A stretch of DNA of 64,000 nt, from positions 2,917,501 to 2,981,500 of the forward strand of contig NZ_CP150304.1 in the NCBI RefSeq assembly GCF_037992945.1. Direction: 5' to 3'. The position numbers and the translations under genes were made by a program. Shown here in pieces: positions 35,581 through 45,532 of this stretch. Numbering within the stretch: the stretch's first letter is position 1; every line of letters begins with the position of its first letter. The notes under the pieces were generated by a model. It had not been told where the DNA came from, did not search any database, and was given only the letters and a program-made list of their open reading frames with translations. This stretch comes from Peribacillus sp. FSL E2-0218. GTDB taxonomy: Bacteria > Bacillota > Bacilli > Bacillales > DSM-1321.

Positions 35581-36084
35581 TTAAAGTGGTGGATTTTCCA
35601 CGCCTAGATGGATCCAATCTTCCTTTGGCGGTCCATAAACTCCAGGAGGTTTTATTCCTGCTTGGCGCATTAGTACCGTCATTTGCCCGCGATGATGGAT
35701 GATATGCTTGATTAACCCCATTAAAATCTCAGCATTCGATTCCTGTCTTCCGAACGCTGTTTGCATTTGTTCGAGTGATTCATCTGTCCAATCCTGTTCA
35801 ATGACTTGGGCTGCATGGGAGCTTATCTCCTTAAATGCCGCAGCAATTTCTTTGGCTGAAGCAGGAACGCATTCTCCATCCTCTTTCCTGTCGATCTTGA
35901 ATCCAAAATGAGTTAGATAATCCGGGATATTCGTTGTTACGTGCCACGCAATTCTTCCTAAAGTACGGCCTTCAGGATACACTTGTTGTTTTAAGGCGTC
36001 ATCTGTCAGGCTATCCATTACATGTTGAGTCAGAATGGCTTCTTTATTCCACTCTCTGCTAAAATCCTTTATTGAACGATACAT
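35581..36084 (-). CDS. DinB family protein
   Basis: 167 residues, four-helix DinB/YfiT-like fold. The three metal-ligand histidines are visible: GRIAWHVTTNIPDYL near residue 48 and IKHIIHHRGQMTVLMRQAGI with the HHRGQ motif near 130. DinB proteins are metal-binding and often act as thiol-dependent transferases; the substrate is unknown. The start MYRSIKDF follows GGGAGG; six upstream codons in frame were rejected. Confidence 0.85.
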   Translation of the reverse strand: MYRSIKDFSREWNKEAILTQHVMDSLTDDALKQQVYPEGRTLGRIAWHVTTNIPDYLTHFGFKIDRKEDGECVPASAKEIAAAFKEISSHAAQVIEQDWTDESLEQMQTAFGRQESNAEILMGLIKHIIHHRGQMTVLMRQAGIKPPGVYGPPKEDWIHLGVENPPL

Positions 36085-36155
36085 AGTATTCCTCCCTTTC
36101 AAAGATATGGGATCGCTTGGCCTACATTATAAAACATACGTTCCTGCACTTCAAA

Positions 36156-37376
36156 CTAAACGTTCAGTCTTGAAAAAAACGCTTCAAAGGCTTTAGTCGG
36201 ATCCGCGAACCATTGAGCAACTTCATTTGCTTTGACCTGGTCCTGTGAACCCTGCAGCAGCAATTGAACTACATGCTCAGGCAATGGCTCAGTCATGGCA
36301 TTTGTCCATGCCGTTACTTCTTTTACAAATGGTTTCGTACGTTTCCAATAAGACTCGCCCAATTCCCTGTCCCACTTGGAATGTTTCCATTCAATGAGGG
36401 TTTCATACAATTGCTCCGCACAAAAAGAAGAGAGATTACAGCCTTGACCCGTAATCGGATCGTTTAAAAACACGCTGTCCCCGCAGCCAACAACCAGCTT
36501 ATCATGAACCATGAGATATGGCTTTCGTATAACGGGCGTTACCGCTGTTAGAAGAAAGCCATTTCTGTCACATAACTTAAATTTTTCCGGATCAAGGCGC
36601 TCATAAACGTCAGGAAAGAACTGTTGGACTGCCCCGCTCATTGCATGAGTGAATTCCGAGGCATTCTTCACCCCTTTACATACATCCAGCTCAGTGTTCG
36701 GAATTGCCATGATGAATAAAATCGTTACAGGGCCCTGTTCGGTTATTGCAGGAATTTCAAACATTTCACCCACTCCAGGAAGAACCGTTACTCCTATCCC
36801 CGGAGGGTCATTTGCTTTTATGCCTGTGAAATAGCCTACAATGCATTTTCGCTGCGGAGCTAGAAAAGGAGACAGCTCCGATTCAATTGGAAACGGAAAT
36901 AGAGGTCCATTTTTCCCGGTACAATCAATGATTAAATCAAACCCTTCAACCAACGCTTCGACATTTTCCTTGTCCACCTTTTCCAGACGGAAGGAAACCC
37001 CTTTTTTTGCAAGGTCTTTCATTGAACGAGCGTAATGCAAGCGTTGATCAATAGATAATGCCGGTTTCTGCAACATCCCGGCAAATAGTTTTTGATTTCC
37101 GATTGTAATATGGATGCTTTCGATCTCTGATTGTTCTCCCCAGTTCGGCATATTGAAGCGTCCTTCGCGTATCCTTGTCGATCCAAAATGAACCTGTGTG
37201 GACATGATGCGTCCTTCTTTGATTTCCTCTGGTGTACGGCGTTCAATGACGGTGATATCAAATTCGTCCTTTAGTGCATAAGCCAGGTGCAGCCCGGCAA
37301 TCCCACTGCCAATGATGCAGATGCTCTTTTTCAACGCTACCACTTCCTTATCCGGCGCTATTTTTTTATCAACCAT
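36156..37376 (-). CDS. StyA-like styrene/indole monooxygenase family flavoprotein
   Basis: 406 residues. The N-terminal dinucleotide motif is SICIIGSGIAGLHLAYAL (about 18-35); STQVHFGSTRIREGRFNMPNWG and later DKLVVGCGDSVFLNDPITGQGCNLSS (GD motif) match the StyA group of two-component FAD monooxygenases that epoxidise styrene or oxidise indole using reduced FAD from StyB. No styB reductase or aromatic pathway gene adjoins, so an unlinked reductase would be needed. Substrate unknown. The first 15 residues before KKSICIIG make the N-terminus longer than usual; a downstream start is possible. Confidence 0.75.
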   Translation of the reverse strand: MVDKKIAPDKEVVALKKSICIIGSGIAGLHLAYALKDEFDITVIERRTPEEIKEGRIMSTQVHFGSTRIREGRFNMPNWGEQSEIESIHITIGNQKLFAGMLQKPALSIDQRLHYARSMKDLAKKGVSFRLEKVDKENVEALVEGFDLIIDCTGKNGPLFPFPIESELSPFLAPQRKCIVGYFTGIKANDPPGIGVTVLPGVGEMFEIPAITEQGPVTILFIMAIPNTELDVCKGVKNASEFTHAMSGAVQQFFPDVYERLDPEKFKLCDRNGFLLTAVTPVIRKPYLMVHDKLVVGCGDSVFLNDPITGQGCNLSSFCAEQLYETLIEWKHSKWDRELGESYWKRTKPFVKEVTAWTNAMTEPLPEHVVQLLLQGSQDQVKANEVAQWFADPTKAFEAFFSRLNV

Positions 37377-37709
37377 GTGCTTTTGTGAATGCTGCCTTTG
37401 GGGGAGGATTTAAACAGGTTTATGGACTTTCCTTGGCTAACATTTCCAGCTCACCATTTATTTTATTGGAGGCTGTTTTTCATGTAAATGGTACTTTAGT
37501 GACAATGAACGAGATATAACAGGCTGCCTATGTAACGTATCCATCCATTGATCGGTAATACTGGGGCTTCCTTGAGACGAAGGTGCCCAATTCCTGAATA
37601 GGCAAAAAGGTTTATGACAGGCAATTTATGCTATAATTAGCTAGATTAAAAAAATTACAGAAAAAATATATTATTCTGTTAATTATACCTTTTGAGGAGT
37701 CGATGAAAG

Positions 37710-38354
37710 TTGACAATTGATACCAGTAAAGAACAGACCATCTTTAACCACATTGGAAATAAAATCAAAACAGAAGATAGAGTAATCAATATCATTGCTA
37801 GAATGGAAGAACCGTTAATTCTAATATTGGGAAATGTTTTGAGCGACGGGGAATGTGACGAACTGATCCGGCTGTCAAAAGACAAATTGCATCGTTCCAA
37901 AATTGGAAATGCTCGCGAAGTAAATGAGATGAGGACAAGCAGCAGCATGTTTTTTCAAGAAAATGAAAATGACACCATCGCCAAGATTGAAAAAAGAATA
38001 TCGACCATCATGAATATCCCTCGTGAACATGGGGATGGCATTCAAATCCTTAAATATACTCCTGGTCAAGAATATAAAGCTCACTTTGATTTTTTCACAA
38101 GTAAAGAGACTAAGAATAATCGAATCAGCACACTTGTCATGTATTTAAATGATGTGGAGCATGGGGGAGAAACATTTTTCCCTAAACTGAATTTGTCCAT
38201 ATCACCGCATAAGGGAATGGCGGTCTATTTCGAGTATTTCTATAATGACCATGAATTGAACGAACGGACGTTACACGGCGGCGCACCGGTTATCGCCGAT
38301 GAAAAATGGGTGGCGACTCAATGGATGAGAAAACAAAAAAAAATAACGTTTTGA
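37710..38354 (+). CDS. 2-oxoglutarate/Fe(II) dioxygenase, prolyl-4-hydroxylase type
   Basis: 214 residues. The double-stranded beta-helix core carries the iron ligands H and D in YKAHFDFF (about residue 129) and the distal H in NERTLHGGAPV (about 190), with K in DEKWVATQW as the 2-oxoglutarate anchor. Close in layout to the small P4H of Bacillus anthracis, which hydroxylates proline in peptides. It starts at TTG (37710): GAGGAG lies 10 bases upstream, and the nearby ATG at 37703 is out of frame and closes after five codons. Monocistronic; substrate unknown. Confidence 0.85.
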   Translation: MTIDTSKEQTIFNHIGNKIKTEDRVINIIARMEEPLILILGNVLSDGECDELIRLSKDKLHRSKIGNAREVNEMRTSSSMFFQENENDTIAKIEKRISTIMNIPREHGDGIQILKYTPGQEYKAHFDFFTSKETKNNRISTLVMYLNDVEHGGETFFPKLNLSISPHKGMAVYFEYFYNDHELNERTLHGGAPVIADEKWVATQWMRKQKKITF

Positions 38355-38426
38355 TCGATTGCCATTTTAAAGGCGATACGAACCCATCCCTCATCATATA
38401 ACCGTTTTGCACGCCTGCTGAGATTG

Positions 38427-38451
38427 AAAAGGACCCAAGGGGTCCTTTTTT
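38427..38451 (+). terminator. Terminator after the dioxygenase gene
   Basis: AAAAGGACCC-AAG-GGGTCCTTTTTT, 70 bases past the stop. The remaining 38452-38696 holds no gene; the spore-gene promoter should lie there but was not pinned down. Confidence 0.85.
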
Positions 38452-38696
38452 ACTGCCTTTCGCTTTGAAAAATCTCCCGAGGATATCAAGATCAATGAAG
38501 CTATCATCCCCAAGGACAAATTGAAATTAACATTACTCGCTACAATCGACCTTATCTTATATGCATATAGACTGCAGGAGCCTGCCATATATTCGATTAA
38601 ATCTTCGGAAAATTTTTTTCATTTTTGATGTATATAACTGTTTACAATATCGAAACCTATGACTAGCAACACATTAAATTATTAGGAGCTGAAAAC

Positions 38697-38900
38697 ATGG
38701 CTAAGAACAACAACAGCAATCAATTGGTAGTTAGTGGTGCAGAACAAGCTCTAGAACAAATGAAATACGAAATCGCAAGTGAATTTGGCGTTAACCTTGG
38801 TCCTGATACAACATCCCGCGCAAATGGCTCTGTTGGTGGAGAAATCACGAAACGTTTAGTGCAAATGGCTGAGCAGCAATTAGGCGGAAGAACTCGTTAA
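38697..38900 (+). CDS. Alpha/beta-type small acid-soluble spore protein
   Basis: 67 residues. YEIASEFGVNLGPDTTSRAN contains the GPR protease cleavage region (E-I/F-A-S-E-F/L-G) and GSVGGEITKRLVQMAEQQL is the second conserved block. These proteins coat and protect DNA in the spore core and feed germination with amino acids. AGGAG is 8 bases before ATG. Expected to be read by sigma-G in the forespore. Monocistronic, with a terminator. Confidence 0.95.
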   Translation: MAKNNNSNQLVVSGAEQALEQMKYEIASEFGVNLGPDTTSRANGSVGGEITKRLVQMAEQQLGGRTR

Positions 38901-38919
38901 TCGAAATTATATGTACTGT

Positions 38920-38951
38920 TAGGGATAGTATTGATGCTATCCCTATTTATT
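38920..38951 (+). terminator. Terminator of the spore protein gene
   Basis: TAGGGATAG and CTATCCCTA pair around 8 bases, followed by TTTATTTTG, 20 bases past the stop. Confidence 0.75.
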
Positions 38952-39117
38952 TTGTTTATTTATTCCTCTTTAAAACATCCTATCGGGGCGTCCATTCTTA
39001 CGGAACGTTTCTCAAGAATAAGAACGACCTTTCCCCGGGTGAATACCGAGAAAAGGCCGCCGCTTACAATCTTATGTGGGTAGCTAATTTATCGAGGGCA
39101 GAGCCACAAATGCCACA

Positions 39118-40545
39118 TCAAGAAGGCATGCCTAGAATGGCTTTTGGCTCAAGAAATTCTTCCATTCCGTAATCTCCCCATTCACGACCGATGCCTGATT
39201 GCTTGAATCCGCCAAATGGCGCTGAATAGTCTATTTTGGCATTGTTGACCGTGATTTGCCCAGCACGAATATTTGAAGCCACTTTTCTCAATTCGGCAGC
39301 ATCCTCACCAAAAACATATCCTGCTAAACCATATATCGTATCATTGGCGATCTCAATCGCTTCATCAATGGTTTCGTACGTAAGAATCGACATGACAGGA
39401 CCGAATATTTCTTCTTTTGCTATGGTCATATCACTTTTCACATCAGTGAAAACCGTAATCTTCGTGAAGTAACCTTTATCAAGTCCTTCTGGTTTTCCCG
39501 TGCCACCAGCAACAAGGACCGCGCCTTCATCCTTACCTTTTTCAATATAGGATTGGACCGTTTTCCACTGTCCCTCCGATACTTGCGGTCCCATGAAGGT
39601 GGCCTTATCTTGCGGATCTCCTACAGGAAATTCCGGGAGCACCTCTTTTATCGCTTTAATGAACTCATCATGCATCGATTTGGGAATGATGGTCCTCGTG
39701 GCAGCCGTACAAACCTGTCCTGTATTCATCGCGACATTCAAGACAGCCGTTCGTGCCGCTTCTTTTACATTGGCGTCTTTTAAAATCACTAATGGTGATT
39801 TCCCGCCAAGTTCGAGTGATACTTTCTTTATATCCTGAGCGGCGTTTTCCATGATTTTCGAACCAACGCTTCCAGAACCAGTAAACGAGACAAAATCGAT
39901 ACCAGGGTGGGAGCTGATCGCTTCCCCAATGGTGGAACCAGAGCCATTCACTAAATTGAATGCACCTTTTGGCATTCCAGCACTTTCAAATATTTCCGCG
40001 AGAATGATTGCCGTCAGTGGCGTCAAGGCAGCCGGCTTGAGGACGACTGTGCTTCCTGCCGCAAATGCACTCGCCAATTTCGTACAAACTTGGTTGGCAG
40101 GAAAATTCCAAGGTGTGATGAGCCCAGCAACACCAATTGCCTCTTTTTGAATGAGTGTGTCTCCACGCTGTTCGGTGAATTCGAATGTTTTCAGGTTTTC
40201 AGCCGCTTTTTTAAAATGCTGCAAGCCCATCTCATACTGCACTTGTTCACTTCGTGTAACAGGGGAGCCTAACTCTTCTGTCATGACGCTGACAAGATCA
40301 TCCTTCCGATTTTCATATTCTTTTGCGATATTCTCCAGAAGCTTGATCCTCTCTTCTCTCGACATTCTAGAAAATGCAGGAAATGCTGCACGAGCCGCTT
40401 CGACAGCGCGATCGACATCCTCCTTTGTTCCCGAAATGATCTTGCCAATGACTTCTTCCGTAGCTGGATTGATAACATCAATCGTTTCCGATCCTGTGGA
40501 ATCAACCCACTCACCATTAATGTACTGTTGTGTATAATTACGCAT
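39118..40545 (-). CDS. Aldehyde dehydrogenase family protein
   Basis: 475 residues, standard ALDH length. It has the NAD-binding ITPWNFPANQV, the general-base region VSLELGGKSPLVI with Glu, the catalytic Cys in NTGQVCTAATR, and EEIFGPVMSI near the end. It oxidises an aldehyde to a carboxylate with NAD(P)+; the substrate cannot be read from sequence. The start MRNYTQQYI follows AAAGGAG; the frame extends 44 codons upstream without a ribosome site. Monocistronic. Confidence 0.88.
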   Translation of the reverse strand: MRNYTQQYINGEWVDSTGSETIDVINPATEEVIGKIISGTKEDVDRAVEAARAAFPAFSRMSREERIKLLENIAKEYENRKDDLVSVMTEELGSPVTRSEQVQYEMGLQHFKKAAENLKTFEFTEQRGDTLIQKEAIGVAGLITPWNFPANQVCTKLASAFAAGSTVVLKPAALTPLTAIILAEIFESAGMPKGAFNLVNGSGSTIGEAISSHPGIDFVSFTGSGSVGSKIMENAAQDIKKVSLELGGKSPLVILKDANVKEAARTAVLNVAMNTGQVCTAATRTIIPKSMHDEFIKAIKEVLPEFPVGDPQDKATFMGPQVSEGQWKTVQSYIEKGKDEGAVLVAGGTGKPEGLDKGYFTKITVFTDVKSDMTIAKEEIFGPVMSILTYETIDEAIEIANDTIYGLAGYVFGEDAAELRKVASNIRAGQITVNNAKIDYSAPFGGFKQSGIGREWGDYGMEEFLEPKAILGMPS

Positions 40546-40702
40546 CTTTCCAGCTCCTTTATCTTGTTGGATTTTATTCATATCAATTATTTTCCCTAAT
40601 TTTTTTTCAGTAAACACTAAAAAAATACTTGAATTCATTTTGTCTCCACTTCTTCTTGACTCCTTTAACCGACACATAACTTACGCCAGAGGGAGCTCAC
40701 GT

Positions 40703-40732
40703 AAAAAAAACCGTTCGGTTTCTCCCGAACGG
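40703..40732 (-). terminator. Terminator of the sucrose operon
   Basis: On the minus strand CCGTTCGG-GAGAAA-CCGAACGG is followed by eight Ts, 50 bases past the fructokinase stop. Confidence 0.85.
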
Positions 40733-40781
40733 GACAGACAAAAAAAGATGAGTCTGCTTGCAGGCTTGCAACCCTCGATTG

Positions 40782-41777
40782 TCATCGAGATTCGTTTTTG
40801 GTACGTTGAGTGGCAATGAAAGTCAATATATGACGTTTACCGGGGGCTTCCTGTATCGCTCCTTTGACGGAGGCCGTCAGTGCCCCACTTGCATTGGCAA
40901 ATGTAAGTAATCGCTGATGGTGTTCCCTGACTCGCTGACGAAGATTTCCGTTTGTAATATCCAAAGAAACCAGCTCCGATAAAAATCCACCCATGAATGC
41001 ATCACCCGCCCCTGTTGTATCTGAAACAGTCACGGAAAATCCTGGGTCTTCGTATAACTCGCCATTCTTTAAATAGATGCTCGCGCCTTTACTGCCTTTA
41101 GTATAAATGACGACGTTCACGTTCCCGACAAAAAGAGTGTCAATCGCCGCTTTTTCCATATTCGTATCCGTTACGAAAGTTAGTTCTTCCTCGGATACTT
41201 TAACGATATCAGCAAGAGGCAAAAAGTCTTGGATCGTTTGGCGGCAGCTTGCTTCATCAGGCCATAACGGAAGCCGTACGTTAAGGTCAAAGCTAACGAT
41301 GCCGCCAATTTCGCGAAAAGCATTGATGACTTTCCTATGTGTTTGCTTCATCGGGCTCTCAACCAAATCAACAGAGCAAAAGTGAAGAAAGTCACCTCCA
41401 TTAAACCATTCGTCTTTTACTTCTTCAGGAGACAGCAATAAATCCGCTGCATTTTTCCGGTAAAAACTAAAGCTTCTTTCTCCTGCCGCATCGATCGATA
41501 CATAGGCCAATCCAGTTTCCCCTTCATCACTTCGCACGATATACGAGGTATCTACGTCGTTTTCTTGCAGCACGTCCAGTAAATGGTCGCCAAAATGATC
41601 ATTGGCGATTTTGGAAAGCATGACGGAATTCCCTCCATACTTTGCAATCGCGATGGCCACATTCATCGGAGCTCCGCCTGCGACACGTTCAAAACAAGAC
41701 ACAGTTTTTAATGATTTTTGCTTTTGAACAGGAATGAAATCAATTAATGCCTCACCGATACAAAATATTTTTTTCAA
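40782..41777 (-). CDS. scrK: Fructokinase, PfkB family
   Basis: 331 residues. IGEALIDFIP at the N-terminus, GGAPMNVAIAIAKYGG (PfkB signature 1) and DTTGAGDAFMGGFLSEL with the catalytic Asp (signature 2, about residue 255). It phosphorylates fructose released by the adjacent GH32 hydrolase. Start codon is TTG, placed by GGAGG at 7 bases; the nearby ATG is out of frame. Last gene of the operon, 54 bases after the hydrolase. Confidence 0.88.
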   Translation of the reverse strand: MKKIFCIGEALIDFIPVQKQKSLKTVSCFERVAGGAPMNVAIAIAKYGGNSVMLSKIANDHFGDHLLDVLQENDVDTSYIVRSDEGETGLAYVSIDAAGERSFSFYRKNAADLLLSPEEVKDEWFNGGDFLHFCSVDLVESPMKQTHRKVINAFREIGGIVSFDLNVRLPLWPDEASCRQTIQDFLPLADIVKVSEEELTFVTDTNMEKAAIDTLFVGNVNVVIYTKGSKGASIYLKNGELYEDPGFSVTVSDTTGAGDAFMGGFLSELVSLDITNGNLRQRVREHHQRLLTFANASGALTASVKGAIQEAPGKRHILTFIATQRTKNESR

Positions 41778-41831
41778 TGCATTTCCTCCGAACTAAGGAA
41801 CAAGTGTTTAGTCACTTGTTCCCGGTATTTT

Positions 41832-43304
41832 TCATTTCCATGTGTCTTGTAGCGTCCAGTAAGTTAATTCGTCGATTTGCACAGCACCATTCACTGTAAA
41901 TAGCTCGATGCCAAGCCTCTCTTCTTTCGGATAGATACGGCTTGTCATGCTTGTTTGTCCATTGTTGGCAAATACTTCGATCGACGATCGGTCAAGGAAT
42001 ATCCGCAAAGAGAGTAAGTCTTTCGCATTTAGAGGTGCCTTTCTAACACCGTCTTTCATTTTTCCAAACTTGGAGCAATCAAGTGTTAGCTGCCCTTCTT
42101 CTACATCATAGCTTAGAATAAGCTCCTCCTGCTCGACTCCGCGAACCTTCAAACCGACAGATCGGGCGTTAGCATCCGTTAAATCGAAAACGGCTTTCAC
42201 CTCGATCAGGTCTTCTTTTGTATCAATCAAGTAATTCTCCAAAATCGGTCGTTTTTTACATTCATTGTGTTCGGTTTCTCGCAATAAGGTAATCTCTTCA
42301 ACTGGATTCATCAATATTTCCAATTGGTCACCTAGCGTGATTTCGCGCGGCAATGTCAAGGCACCACACCATCCATCTGCTTTGGTCGGCATGTTTGACT
42401 CCCACATATCCATCCATCCAATCGCAACCCTACGTCCTTCATCATCCAATAAAGTTTGAACAGCATAAAAGTCATGTCCATGATCTAATTCGGTAAAAGG
42501 ACCATGACTAAACTCGTTTGTATCATAATCATAGTCCCCTACCAAATATCCGGTTTGAAAAAGGTTATTATAGGCGTCCCCTTCCGCTTCGATTCCTTGG
42601 GGTGAAATCATTAAAATATGTTTACCATTCAATTCGAAAAAATCAGGACATTCCCACATATACCCAAGCGTACCGTCACTTTGTGCAAGCACTCCTCTGT
42701 AATCCCAATGACGAAGGTCAGGCGAGCGGTATAGGATAGCCCTTCCTACTTTATCTTGAGTCGCGTTGCCTAAAACCATATACCATGTGTCATCATGCTT
42801 CCAGACCTTTGGATCTCGGAAGTGATGCGCGCTATCTGCAGGTGGATGGTCAATGACTGGATTTTCACTTGCTTTTTCAAAAGTAATTCCATCTTTACTG
42901 ACTGCAATGTTTTGATTTTGATAGAAGATGTCTTTTTCTTTATCCGTATAGTGATGACCTGTATAAACTAACGTTAATTCACCATCGTTATCTACGGCAC
43001 TGCCGGAAAAACAACCATCGGTATCACAAGCGTCTCCGGGAGTTAAAGCAATAGGCAGGTGCTCCCAATGGACAAGGTCCTTACTTTTCACGTGCCCCCA
43101 GTGCATGGGTCCCCAATTTTCATCCAAAGGATTATGTTGATAAAACACATGATATTCGCCTTTATAATAGACTAAACCATTGGGATCATTTATCCAGTTA
43201 GCAGGGGCCATGATATGGTAGCCTAATCGATAGCGATCATTCATTTTTCCTTTTGCTTCGCTAAGTGCCTCTTCCGCTCGGTTCGTACTACTTTTCTGTA
43301 ACAT
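41832..43304 (-). CDS. GH32 sucrose (or sucrose-6-phosphate) hydrolase
   Basis: 490 residues. The GH32 nucleophile motif WINDPNG (about 37-43), HFRDPKVW (RDP) and the acid/base WECPDFF (EC) are all present in a five-bladed propeller, with a C-terminal beta sandwich (LRIFLDRSSIEVFANNGQ). It cleaves terminal beta-fructosyl bonds. Because uptake here is by ABC and symporter rather than PTS, the substrate is probably free sucrose or a short fructan rather than the 6-phosphate. No signal peptide, so cytoplasmic. AGGAGG precedes ATG. Confidence 0.9.
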   Translation of the reverse strand: MLQKSSTNRAEEALSEAKGKMNDRYRLGYHIMAPANWINDPNGLVYYKGEYHVFYQHNPLDENWGPMHWGHVKSKDLVHWEHLPIALTPGDACDTDGCFSGSAVDNDGELTLVYTGHHYTDKEKDIFYQNQNIAVSKDGITFEKASENPVIDHPPADSAHHFRDPKVWKHDDTWYMVLGNATQDKVGRAILYRSPDLRHWDYRGVLAQSDGTLGYMWECPDFFELNGKHILMISPQGIEAEGDAYNNLFQTGYLVGDYDYDTNEFSHGPFTELDHGHDFYAVQTLLDDEGRRVAIGWMDMWESNMPTKADGWCGALTLPREITLGDQLEILMNPVEEITLLRETEHNECKKRPILENYLIDTKEDLIEVKAVFDLTDANARSVGLKVRGVEQEELILSYDVEEGQLTLDCSKFGKMKDGVRKAPLNAKDLLSLRIFLDRSSIEVFANNGQTSMTSRIYPKEERLGIELFTVNGAVQIDELTYWTLQDTWK

Positions 43305-43317
43305 ATTAAAAATCCTC

Positions 43318-44571
43318 CTAGACTACTTGAGATAGATTCTTCTCATTATTATTGAAGTTTGTATTCTTTTTAGGGTTCAAGAGAGTGAATATGGAAAGGA
43401 ACGTAAAGCATAATGCCACGATTCCCATGATAATATATGCCTGGCGGAAGCCTATACTATCGTATAATTGCCCCGCGATCGGTGAAAGGATCGATGCCCC
43501 TACCTGGGAGGTGAAATGAAATCCAACCAAATATAAAATGGAGGATAAACGTGTATCAAAGTTAGCAGCTAAATATTTGAAAATGGCAATCAACATGATC
43601 GGCAATTCCAGGGCATGAATTAATTTCATGGATGAAATTCCGATCGGGCCATCCACAAGGCCTGAACCAATGATTCTGAAGGACATCAATGCCCCGGCTA
43701 AAATCAAACTGTTCTTTGCCCCGATTTTATTCACGATGAATGGAGCAGCGAATAGCATGCCTGCCTCCAACAATACTTGGAACGAATTCAGATAGCCAAA
43801 TACTTGGTTCCCCATGGCAACAGTCGGGAATAAGGATGCGTAATAAAGTGGGAATTGTTGATCATACACGGCGTAGACGCAGGTCACTCCCATTACGTAC
43901 ATCATCAAAAACCAAAAATCCTTCAGTAAGAAAAGTCCTCCAACATCCTTCAAGGTTACAGAATCCGCTTTGTCCATCTCGTAATCTGTCATTTCTATCT
44001 TTACAGACAGGATGATGGCAACCAATATGATCGCTGATGCCGATGCCACCCAAAAATTGATATTCGGATTCACGTTGAATTGCTGACCGGCAAAAAATGT
44101 CGCTGATGCCCATCCCAATGAACCCCACATTCTCGACTTTCCATATTCGAATTCATATTTCCGACTGACTTTTTCAATGTACGATTCAATCGCGCCAATT
44201 CCAGCCAGGAACGATATGCCTAAGTAAATTCCCCCAACCGCTGCCCCTAAAAAAAGATGGTATTGCAAGAGCGGCCCGTAAACGAAAATATAAAACGGTC
44301 CTACAAAGATGAGCAACATACTGATGAAGAACAAGATGTTCTTCTTTAAACCTATCCTGTCGGAAATATAACCATATATTGGCTGCATGCATAAGGCAAA
44401 AATAGCATTGATGGAGAAGATGATTCCTGTCGCTGCCCCATCCAAGTGTATCTCCTGTCCCAACCAAATGGAAAATAACGAGTAACTGGAAGACCATGTG
44501 AAAAAGAAAAAGAAAAAATAGGCACTCAATTTCCAGTACAGCCTTTTTGAATCATTCCTTGTAGTTGCCAT
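43318..44571 (-). CDS. MFS oligosaccharide:H+ symporter (CscB/LacY type)
   Basis: 417 residues, 12 membrane segments. YFFFFFFTWSSSYSLFSIWL and the loop YGYISDRIGLKKNILFF (G-x-x-SD-R-x-G) mark the LacY/CscB group; later RMWGSLGWASATFFAG is the family signature. CscB-type members import sucrose with protons. Located between the ABC permease genes and the hydrolase gene, 13 bases before the latter. AAGGGG precedes ATG. Confidence 0.85.
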   Translation of the reverse strand: MATTRNDSKRLYWKLSAYFFFFFFTWSSSYSLFSIWLGQEIHLDGAATGIIFSINAIFALCMQPIYGYISDRIGLKKNILFFISMLLIFVGPFYIFVYGPLLQYHLFLGAAVGGIYLGISFLAGIGAIESYIEKVSRKYEFEYGKSRMWGSLGWASATFFAGQQFNVNPNINFWVASASAIILVAIILSVKIEMTDYEMDKADSVTLKDVGGLFLLKDFWFLMMYVMGVTCVYAVYDQQFPLYYASLFPTVAMGNQVFGYLNSFQVLLEAGMLFAAPFIVNKIGAKNSLILAGALMSFRIIGSGLVDGPIGISSMKLIHALELPIMLIAIFKYLAANFDTRLSSILYLVGFHFTSQVGASILSPIAGQLYDSIGFRQAYIIMGIVALCFTFLSIFTLLNPKKNTNFNNNEKNLSQVV

Positions 44572-44683
44572 ATGATAGCCCCTTTTACCGAATAGTTAAA
44601 AATCCAACTCGGGACCAATCCATTCCCGCTATCTTTGAAATGCCGTAATCATTCCTGATTGTTAGTCTGAGCACAGGCAAAGC

Positions 44684-45532
44684 CTACTTAATGCCAGTTC
44701 CCGAGCCCCCGAGGCCTTCCAAGATGTATCGCTGTGCCACGATATAAATAAGAATCAAGGGAATCGTGGATATCGTCAATACAGCCATGACCTGATTGAT
44801 GTAAACTGGATCGGTACTGTTGATGGCCGTTATCGCCACCTGGATGGGGAATTTCGACTTGTCCGTCAAGACCATCAGCGGCCAGATATAATCATTCCAG
44901 CTTCCGATGAACGCCAATGTTCCAACTGTGGCGACAGCCGGCTTTGACATCGGCAGCATGATTCGCCAGAAGACCTGCCAATTGTTCGCACCATCCAATT
45001 TTGCCGATTCGATAACGGATTCCGGAATCGCCATGAAGAAGTTCCTGAACAAATAAATATTGAATGCTCCTGCCAATGCCGGCAAGATAACGGCGAGACG
45101 TGTGTCCACTAACCCTAGTTTGTGAATTATGGTGAATTGGGAGATTAAGATCGTTTCGAATGGTACGATCAAAAGCGCCAACAAGATCCCGAACAACAGT
45201 TTTTTTCCGCTGAATTTGAGCTTAGCGAATGCATACCCGGCCATCCCATTGATAATGATCGAACCGATCGCCACACACGCTCCATAAAACAAACTATTGC
45301 CGATGTAACCGATTAAATGAAAGCGTGACAGAACCTGACTGTAGGATACAAACCATTCCGAGATATGAAAGGATGGAAGGAAGGCCTTCAATGTATTCAT
45401 ATTATTGTATACCTCTGCCTCTGGTTTCATCGAGGATGCTACCATCCAAATCAGCGGGAAAATGAATAGTACCGCTAACAGAACCAAGCAAACGTATTCA
45501 AGAATGGTTAAGGGCCCGAATTTCCTTTGCAT
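44684..45532 (-). CDS. ABC sugar importer permease (MalG-like)
   Basis: 282 residues, six membrane segments. The EAA loop is SVIESAKLDGANNWQVFWRIMLPMSKPA. It is the second permease of a carbohydrate-uptake-1 importer. Its ATG shares a base with the stop of the upstream permease gene (TGATG), so translation is coupled. GGAGG lies 10 bases upstream within that gene. Confidence 0.9.
   Translation of the reverse strand: MQRKFGPLTILEYVCLVLLAVLFIFPLIWMVASSMKPEAEVYNNMNTLKAFLPSFHISEWFVSYSQVLSRFHLIGYIGNSLFYGACVAIGSIIINGMAGYAFAKLKFSGKKLLFGILLALLIVPFETILISQFTIIHKLGLVDTRLAVILPALAGAFNIYLFRNFFMAIPESVIESAKLDGANNWQVFWRIMLPMSKPAVATVGTLAFIGSWNDYIWPLMVLTDKSKFPIQVAITAINSTDPVYINQVMAVLTISTIPLILIYIVAQRYILEGLGGSGTGIK

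Noticed and set aside
41107..41385. Plus-strand frames opposite the fructokinase and other sugar genes
   Set aside because: Shadow frames of clear genes, without ribosome sites.
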